A stretch of DNA of 64,000 bases from NCBI GenBank assembly GCA_007449985.2, contig VIIQ02000725.1, positions 310,001-374,000 of the forward strand. Direction: 5' to 3'. Positions 57,920 to 64,000 of this stretch are shown here, piece after piece. The stretch comes from Desmodesmus armatus (Eukaryota; Chlorophyta; Chlorophyceae; Sphaeropleales; Scenedesmaceae). Both the position numbers and the translations under genes were made by a program. Every line of letters starts with the position of its first letter. Position 1 is the first letter of the stretch. The notes below the pieces were generated by a model that was not told where the DNA came from, searched no databases, and saw nothing but the letters and a program-made list of their open reading frames with translations.

Positions 57920-58369
57920 TTATATCGAACATAGAACAAAAGTATTGCTTGAACATACATAGATGTAAATAGATGTACATAGTTGTATTAGTTGTAAATA
58001 GATGCAAATAGACCTAGACAGATGTAAACATAGATGTATAGACTTGAACATAAATAAATAAAAGAAGAATTGAAGATTATATACCTTGGTTTCCCGGTTG
58101 GCTCTCACATCTTCTTTAAGATTATATATATGCTTCACTGGCACAGGCTTAACCTCTTTAGCGTCCGCGCATGGCTGCTCTGTTTTTCCAACTGGTTGGG
58201 GCGCGCTCCGCCAGGCAGCAGCCATGTCAGAGCGCAAATGAGGGGCTGTGTTACGCACAGCTACCTCAGGAGCAGCATGCTGAGAAGCGAGGAGCGTTTC
58301 CGGGTGCTGGCCCCGCTGGATGGGCCCCTCCCTCATGGGCAACACAAGCTGTGAAGCATCCTTGGCCAT
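57920..58369 (-). CDS. Hypothetical ORF, 149 aa, running into AT-rich sequence
   Basis: The first ~100 codons (MAKDASQLVLPMREGPIQRG onward, ending near NLKEDVRANRETKVYN) have an ordinary protein composition. The rest is translated from an AT-rich low-complexity stretch (repeats of ATAGATGTAAAT at 57958-58040) and reads Ile/Leu/Cys/Tyr-rich. I recognise no family. It could be a small real gene whose C terminus is spliced away, a mobile-element fragment, or chance. Confidence 0.2.
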   Translation of the reverse strand: MAKDASQLVLPMREGPIQRGQHPETLLASQHAAPEVAVRNTAPHLRSDMAAAWRSAPQPVGKTEQPCADAKEVKPVPVKHIYNLKEDVRANRETKVYNLQFFFYLFMFKSIHLCLHLSRSICIYLQLIQLCTSIYIYVCSSNTFVLCSI

Positions 58370-58799
58370 TGTCCGGGGGATTCCTCTCGCGCTCCTTGGA
58401 GGTTACAGAAAAGCTTTTTGTCATAGATAAAAAATTTGAGACCATTGTGGGGCGGCCTCCTCGTGGCTGGTCTTGGCAGGCTGGCTGGCTTCAACTGTGT
58501 CGTTTACGACACTGCTGCAGCCAGCAAGCAAACGAACAGCCCACAATTCACAACACAAGCTCTGCTGTTTGGGGTATGCTTTGCCTTCTTTCCACCATGT
58601 TCATTGTGTTGCTGTGCCACAAGCCTTGTTGCAATGGCCACAGCAGCACAACCAAGTCTGCTGGTGTGGATGAGCCACCTTGCTCCACACCAACCTGCTG
58701 CCTGCAGGAGAAATCTAACCTGTCCAGTTCACAATATATTACTTGCCAATGAAACACCGCACGCCTGGGCCCAGTTGCTTCAGGGAAGCAACTGCCAGT

Positions 58800-60525
58800 G
58801 TGAGGAGCTGTGGAACAGACGGCAAGGCCACCAACCCTCATTGTGGTGGCCCACAGCGCTGTAATAGTCTCTTGCACCATGCAGAGCGCTCAATCATGTG
58901 CAGTGAGACCTGGCCAAAACAACTGACGTTCAAGCAGCATGGATGAATTACTTGGATGAAGCCGCTTTCATACTGAACTGAACTGAAACACCTCACACCC
59001 CACCCACCAATCCTCATTGTGGTCGCTCACAGCGCTGTAGTAGTCTCTTGCGCCGTGCAGAACGTTCAGCTATATAGATATACATATATGTGCAGTTGAG
59101 GCCTCACCAGAACCGTTTACGTCCAAACAGCATGGATGGATTACTTAAATAGAGCCGTTTTCATACTAAATACACCCCACCCACCAACCCTCCTTGTGGT
59201 GGCCCACAGCGCTGTACTACAGCGCTAGTAGTCTCTTGCGCAATGCAGAGCGCTCAACTATGTGCTGTTGAGACCTAGCCACAACAATTGACGTTCACTT
59301 TGGCAAAACACTGTTCCAAACACAGGGCATGGATGATTTTTTTGGATAAACGCTTTCATACTGGCTGCGCCCCACACTTCAGCCACTAGCTCTCTTTGTG
59401 GTGGCCCACAGTGTAGTGGTCTCTTGCGCCATGCACAGCGCTCAACTATGTGCAGCTTCGGCTTGGCCAGACCAATTGATGTTCAAACAGCATGGCTGAA
59501 ATATTGGATGAAGCCGCTTTCATACTGACTACACCCCACACCCCAGCCGCAAACCCCCATTGTGGTCGGGCACAGCGCTGTAGTAGTCTCTTGCGCCATT
59601 CAGAACGCTCAACTATATGCAGTTGAGGCCTGGCAGGACCGTCTTCGTCCGAACAGCATGGATAAATTACTTGGATGGAGCCGCCTTCATACTGACTACA
59701 CCCCACACCACAGCCACCAATTCTCATTTGTGGTTGCCCACAGCGCTGGCGTAGTCTTTTGCGCCATGCAGAGCGCTCAACTGTGTGCAGTTGAGGCCTG
59801 CCCAGAGCACTTGATGTTTGACAAGAATGGACAGATTACTTAGACGGAGCCGGTTTCATACTGAAAACACCTCACACCCCAGCCACCAACCCTCTTTGTG
59901 GCCGCCTTACAGCGCTGTAGTAGTCTCTTGCGCCATGCAGAGCTCTCAATCATGTACAGTTGAGGCCTGGCCAGTATTTTTGATGTTTAAACAGCATGGC
60001 TGAATAACCTGGATGAAGCTGCTTTCACACTGACTACACTCCACAACCCAGCCACCAACCCTCATTGTGGTCGCCCACAGCGCTGTAGTAGTCTCTTGCG
60101 CCATTCAGAACGCTCAGCTATGTGCAGTTGAGGCCTGGCCAGAACCGTTTACGTCCAAACAGCATAGATAAATTACTTGGATGGAGCCACGTTCCTACTG
60201 ACTACACCTCACACCCCACCCACCAACCCTCATTGTGGTGGCCCACAGCGCTGTAGTAGTCTCTTGCGCCATGCAGAGCGCTCAATCATGTGCAGTGAGA
60301 CCTGGCCAAAACAATTGACATTCAAGCAGCATGGATGAATTACTTGGATGAAGCCGCTTTGATACTGAAAACACCTCACACCCCACCCACCATCCCTCTT
60401 TGTGGCCGCCTTACAGCGCTGTAGTAGTCTCTTGTGCCATGCAGAGCGCTCAATGTGCAGTTGAGGCCTGGCCAGAGCACTTGACGCTCAAACAGCATGG
60501 CTGAATTACTTGGATGAAGTCGCTT
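58800..60525. repeat. Ten-copy tandem satellite, unit ~165-190 bp
   Basis: The core TAGTAGTCTCTTGCGCCATG followed by CAGAGCGCTCAA occurs near 58863, 59038, 59228, 59415, 59580, 59748, 59918, 60085, 60252 and 60422. Each unit also has CCACCAACCCTCATTGTGG, CACAGCGCTG, GTTGAGGCCTGGCCAGA, AACAGCATGGATGAATTACT and GAAGCCGCTTTCATACTGA. Units 1 and 9 share private variants (TGTGCAGTGAGACCTGGCCA), as do 2 and 8 (AGAACCGTTTACGTCCAAAC), so blocks of several units were duplicated together. No protein-coding frame runs through it. Confidence 0.95.
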
Positions 60526-61700
60526 TCATACCAACATTGCATTTCAAATTCACTGCTGTGGTTGCGGCAGAGCATATGCCTGTTCAGCTGCTGCTGCTGT
60601 TTATGACCGGAAGGGTAATAGAAGATTGGGGTCAACACTACATAGCAGCAACCTGCTTCTTCTCCTGCTTGATTGTGAAACAGGAAGATGTGCGGCCCCA
60701 CGCCCTTGATTGCAGCTTTGAGTATCCTAACCACCAACATCCTACTCGTGCTCAAGCCGACTGTGTAGAAGAGTATGTTGACAGCAACATGGTGCGAGCA
60801 TGCTGAGACCGTATTGTTGCGCACTCCAGTTAGACCAAGACCCTCACACACAGCTTGCCTGCACTGACTGGTTAGCTGAGTCAAACCCTACTAATTGCAG
60901 TGCAGTGCAGCAACTTTCTGGCCAACCAGCATTCTGCCAGGCTGGGTGTATTGCAATCATCTCCCTGTTTAGGCAGTTCAATACACTGGGGTTGCTGTGG
61001 CTGATTGATTCTGCATGTGCAAGATGATTTGCATACATTGCTGCATGTGCCACAGTGCGATGTAAAGGGAAAATGCGTGGTTTGAACCTGAAGACTACTA
61101 ACTGCACTGCATGCACGGCAGAATTGGGCTGACAGAAGTACGACTGAACGCCACAGCTGGACACCGCCATGAAGGAACTGGCTGCAGGACTGATGATGAG
61201 CACACTAGCTGACTCAACACCAAAGAACATGCAAGTGGGGCCAACAGAACAGGTGTGAATAGTCAAGTGAGAAAGTGGGAAAATATGTTACCCAAGCTGT
61301 GGTTCATACACAGCTTCCTTTCAGCACTTCCTCAGTGCATCTTGAAACAAAACCAGTGCTTGTTGCAAGCACACAAGTGTGCCAAGTCACAACCAACTGC
61401 AGGACGGAGGTTCGAAAGAAAGGATCCGACACAGCAGACAAAAATTGCGACAGCTGAAAGACTAAGCCAGCAGCTCGACACGCAGCATCAACAGGACATC
61501 TTGCACCTGCAAACATGAAAGTGGCAGGAGGACAGGTCAGTAACTGCTGAGGTTGCGCTTCAAACTTTGAAGTACACCAGCCTAATACATCACCATTCAT
61601 TGAATATACTGAGCATGACAACTAGAAATGAATCTGGTGTCTGCAGGCACACATTGAATAATACGTAAAACTGTGACGAGCCAGATGGTTGATGGAACCT
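60526..61700. other. Region without recognised gene between satellite and YDK-B
   Basis: No coding, RNA or repeat structure that I can support. It probably includes the 3' untranslated region of YDK-B on the minus strand. Confidence 0.4.
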
Positions 61701-61707
61701 ACCAGCA

Positions 61708-63626
61708 TTACTTCCTGGCCTTCTTGGAGGTCTCTGCCTGTCCCTCGAACTTGTACAGGCCACCCTTGTTGTAGCCGTACTTGTCGTAGCCAGACTTGTC
61801 ATAGCCGTGCTTGTCATAGCCATACTTGTCGTAGCCGTACTTGTCATAGCTGTCCTTGTTGTAGCCGTTGTAGTCATAGCCGTACTTGTCATAGCCACCC
61901 TTGTAGCCCTCCTTGTGGTAACCCTCCTTGTGGTAGCCGTCCTTGTTGTAGCCATACTTGTCATAGCCGTACTTGTCATAGCCTGCAGGCAAAAAGGTGG
62001 TTGCTGTCAGTTGAATTCACCAGTGATCGATACGGAAGGCTGCATGACGCCATACACACAGTTCTTGCAGAGCGCATATGCTCAAAGCCAGCGCATCTAG
62101 CATGGCGCACCCCAGGATGCATGATGAAATACACCTGCTCAACAAGTGTGCTACAAGAAGCTGAAGGTCAATGCCTGCGCACGCCAAGGGTGCTTCACCG
62201 CTAAAGTCAGCACGCTGCGCATTTGCCAAGGCGGTACTCACTGTCCTTGCTGTAGCCGTACTTGTCGTAGCCGTACTTGTCATAGCCCTCCTTGCCGTAG
62301 CCGTCCTTGTGGTAGCCCTCACGGTGGTAGCCGTACTTGTCATAGCCGTCCTTGGAGTAGCCATAGTAGTCATAGCCATCCTTGCTGTAGCCGTACTTGT
62401 CGTAGCTCTTCTTGTCATAGCCTGCACAGAGACAGCAAGATGCGACTGGTCAGCTCAAGAGACATACATACGTTGGAATGCATGCGGTGAATATGTGGCA
62501 CATGCAGACTGTGCACATGTGTACGGGGTGCACTAAGGATGCACATCAGGTAACAACAGCACTCAAAGGAACACAGCAAAGTGCGCTTGGTGTCAAACAC
62601 CCATACACTGTCAGCAACAGCAGCCACCCCAGGCAATACCAGCAACAGCAGCAGGAGGAAGCTGTTGTCGTTGAGACCATGAGACACTCACCAGACTTGT
62701 CATAGCCGTACTTGTCGTAGCCATACTTGTCATAGCCGTCCTTGCCATAGCCATCCTTGTAGGATCCGTACTTGTCATAGCCATACTTGTCATAGCCGTC
62801 CTTGGAGTAGCCATACTTGTCATAGCCATCCTTGGAGTAGCCATACTTGTCATAGCCGTACTTGGAGTAGCCGTAGTTCTCATAGCCGTACTTGCCGCTC
62901 TTGTCGTAGCTGTAGCGGCTGTAGTAGTCGTAGTCGTACTTTGGCTCCTTGTAGTACTTGTCCTCGTAGTAGGATTGCTGCACAAACATCAAGAAAAGAG
63001 AGGGAGCAGCATGGTTGTCAGTATTAGGTTGTGATCAAATGGGGTGAGGGGGGTCCAAGGGGGAAACTAAGGATGCTGATGAGGTACCTGCTTCTGGTCG
63101 CTGCTGATGCTAGCTGCTGTGCCTGCACCTGTAAGACATGATGCACTTGCACCTGATACTGGTGTCAGGCTGAGCTTACTGTCGTGCTCGAGCAACAGTA
63201 CTGGCTAACACCCCTCTGTGGTACTGCTGGCTACAAAGAGCTGTGACACGAAGGGCGCAAAGCTGTTTCCGATGTATGCTGCATTGAGTGATGCTTCAGA
63301 GAACCGCAGATGATGTTCTGCTGCTGTCGCGGAAAGGTGGTTAAACAACCACTTTCTCATGAGCGAGCCCACAGCCGCGAACTCACCAGCTTCACATCCT
63401 TTTGAAGACGTAAGAGACATTCAGCGCAGCAGGCAGACAAAGCAGCGTGTGAACGTGAGAACAGTGGAACTGGTCGGTGACTCCTCCTGCTTCACACCCC
63501 AACACGCTAACCGAGAAAAGAAACAATGATGCGTTTGCGCGATGTCTCAACCGGTCTCACCTCGGCCACAGCGAGGGCCAGGGCACCCAGAAGGGCGCAC
63601 AGCAGCAGAGCGTGAGTTGTCTTCAT
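61708..63626 (-). CDS. YDK-B: second secreted Tyr/Lys/Gly-rich repeat protein, ~268 aa
   Basis: Paralogue of YDK-A, about half as long. Exon 1 (63626-63561) encodes a signal peptide MKTTHALLLCALLGALALA followed by VAE and a GTGAGA donor. The next sure exon, 62977-62692, starts QSYYEDKYYKEPKYDYDYYS and continues into GYDKY/GYSKDG pentads. Then follow 62421-62242 and 61982-61708. Internal junctions are in the Gly-codon phase used by YDK-A (the last one yields Ser instead). It lacks the KYDDKYG heptads and is nearly all GY(D/S/N/H)K(Y/D/E/H) pentads, ending GLYKFEGQAETSKKARK-stop, a basic tail different from YDK-A. A 6-nt exon (63093-63088, KQ) between exons 1 and 2 would keep frame but is speculative. 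Function is unknown; secretion and structural use are inferred. Confidence 0.82.
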
Positions 63627-63689
63627 TGTGACCATTCACAACGAAGGACTGGATTGATCCAAGATGTGATGAAGCCTGCAGCCAGTGCC

Positions 63690-63697
63690 CTTTTGTA
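63690..63697 (-). promoter_or_regulatory. TATA-like box of YDK-B
   Basis: On the minus strand GCCTACAAAAGGGC lies 64-71 bp upstream of the start ATG, nearly the same spacing as the TATAAAA box of YDK-A (66 bp). Confidence 0.5.
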
Positions 63698-63699
63698 GG

Positions 63700-64000
63700 C
63701 GAGCAAGAACGGTTTGGTCAACCACAAATGTCACGATCATTTCGCCCTGGCACCGTGGGTCCCAGACTGGAAGCGCAGGCAAAATCAGAAGCGAAATCTT
63801 GCGCCTGCTGTCATGTTGGACAGAAGCCATGGCACCGCACTTGCACTACTGTACAGTATTTTCTGGTGCAGCGGTGAATGTAGGTGAAAGTCGCGATGGA
63901 TTGTCAGCATCCTGATGTACTCCTATCACTTGAAGCCGCACCCGTTCAGTGCGCCTGCACCGTGGAAACTGCGGGGTGACTCAACGTCCCACACATATGT
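63700..64000. other. Right edge, no feature seen
   Basis: Upstream region of YDK-B. No gene, repeat or RNA recognised. Confidence 0.4.

Noticed and set aside
58800..60525. CRISPR-like array
   Set aside because: Repeats are ~170 bp, imperfect and contiguous without unique spacers, in a eukaryotic genome; it is a satellite.

Overview
The window is nuclear DNA from a eukaryotic green alga. Every recognisable gene is broken into many short exons with GT-AG introns (often GTGAGT donors and CAG acceptors). CAG/CTG triplets and long C or G runs are everywhere, and introns are often longer than exons. A chlorophycean (volvocine or scenedesmid type) source fits best: epsilon-tubulin, a plant-like DUF218 protein, and TGTAA-type 3' ends. 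I cannot name the species.

Layout from left to right. (1) 0.2-10 kb, minus strand: a leucine-rich-repeat protein ending in a DUF4476 domain, with less certain N-terminal exons up to about 10 kb. (2) 10.6-18.6 kb, minus: a double-GTPase of the Der/EngA family with an organelle presequence. It shares a ~300-bp divergent promoter region with (3) 18.9-24.1 kb, plus: a mitochondrial phosphate carrier. (4) 25.0-29.6 kb, plus: N-terminal asparagine amidohydrolase (NTAN1-like, N-degron pathway). (5) 31.6-37.5 kb, plus: a secreted protein made almost wholly of Tyr/Lys/Asp/Gly repeats (KYDDKYG heptads and GYDKY pentads), called YDK-A here. (6) 40.1-41.9 kb, minus: DUF218/YdcF-like protein. (7) about 42.5-46.6 kb, plus: GT92 (DUF23) glycosyltransferase. 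(8) 48.3-50.1 kb, minus: UBE2S-type ubiquitin-conjugating enzyme (complete), divergent from (9) 50.6-55.2 kb, plus: epsilon-tubulin (complete). (10) 58.8-60.5 kb: a ten-copy satellite of ~170 bp. (11) 61.7-63.6 kb, minus: a second Tyr/Lys/Gly repeat gene, YDK-B.

Two things stand out. First, YDK-A and YDK-B form a family of secreted, extremely tyrosine-rich repeat proteins that I cannot match to a described family. Their repeat exons are nearly all in the same phase (1-1) and their lengths are whole numbers of repeat units; both genes start with a signal peptide and have a TATA-like box ~70 bp upstream. A cross-linked wall, sheath or adhesive role is an inference. Second, in most of the conserved genes, pieces of exons (usually an exon edge with its splice site) are copied one to five times in tandem into the neighbouring intron. 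This looks like a general mutational habit of this genome rather than a property of one gene.

The conserved genes are housekeeping (ribosome assembly GTPase, phosphate transport, N-degron processing, APC/C ubiquitin chain elongation, basal-body tubulin). No operon-like or pathway cluster is apparent apart from divergent promoter sharing.
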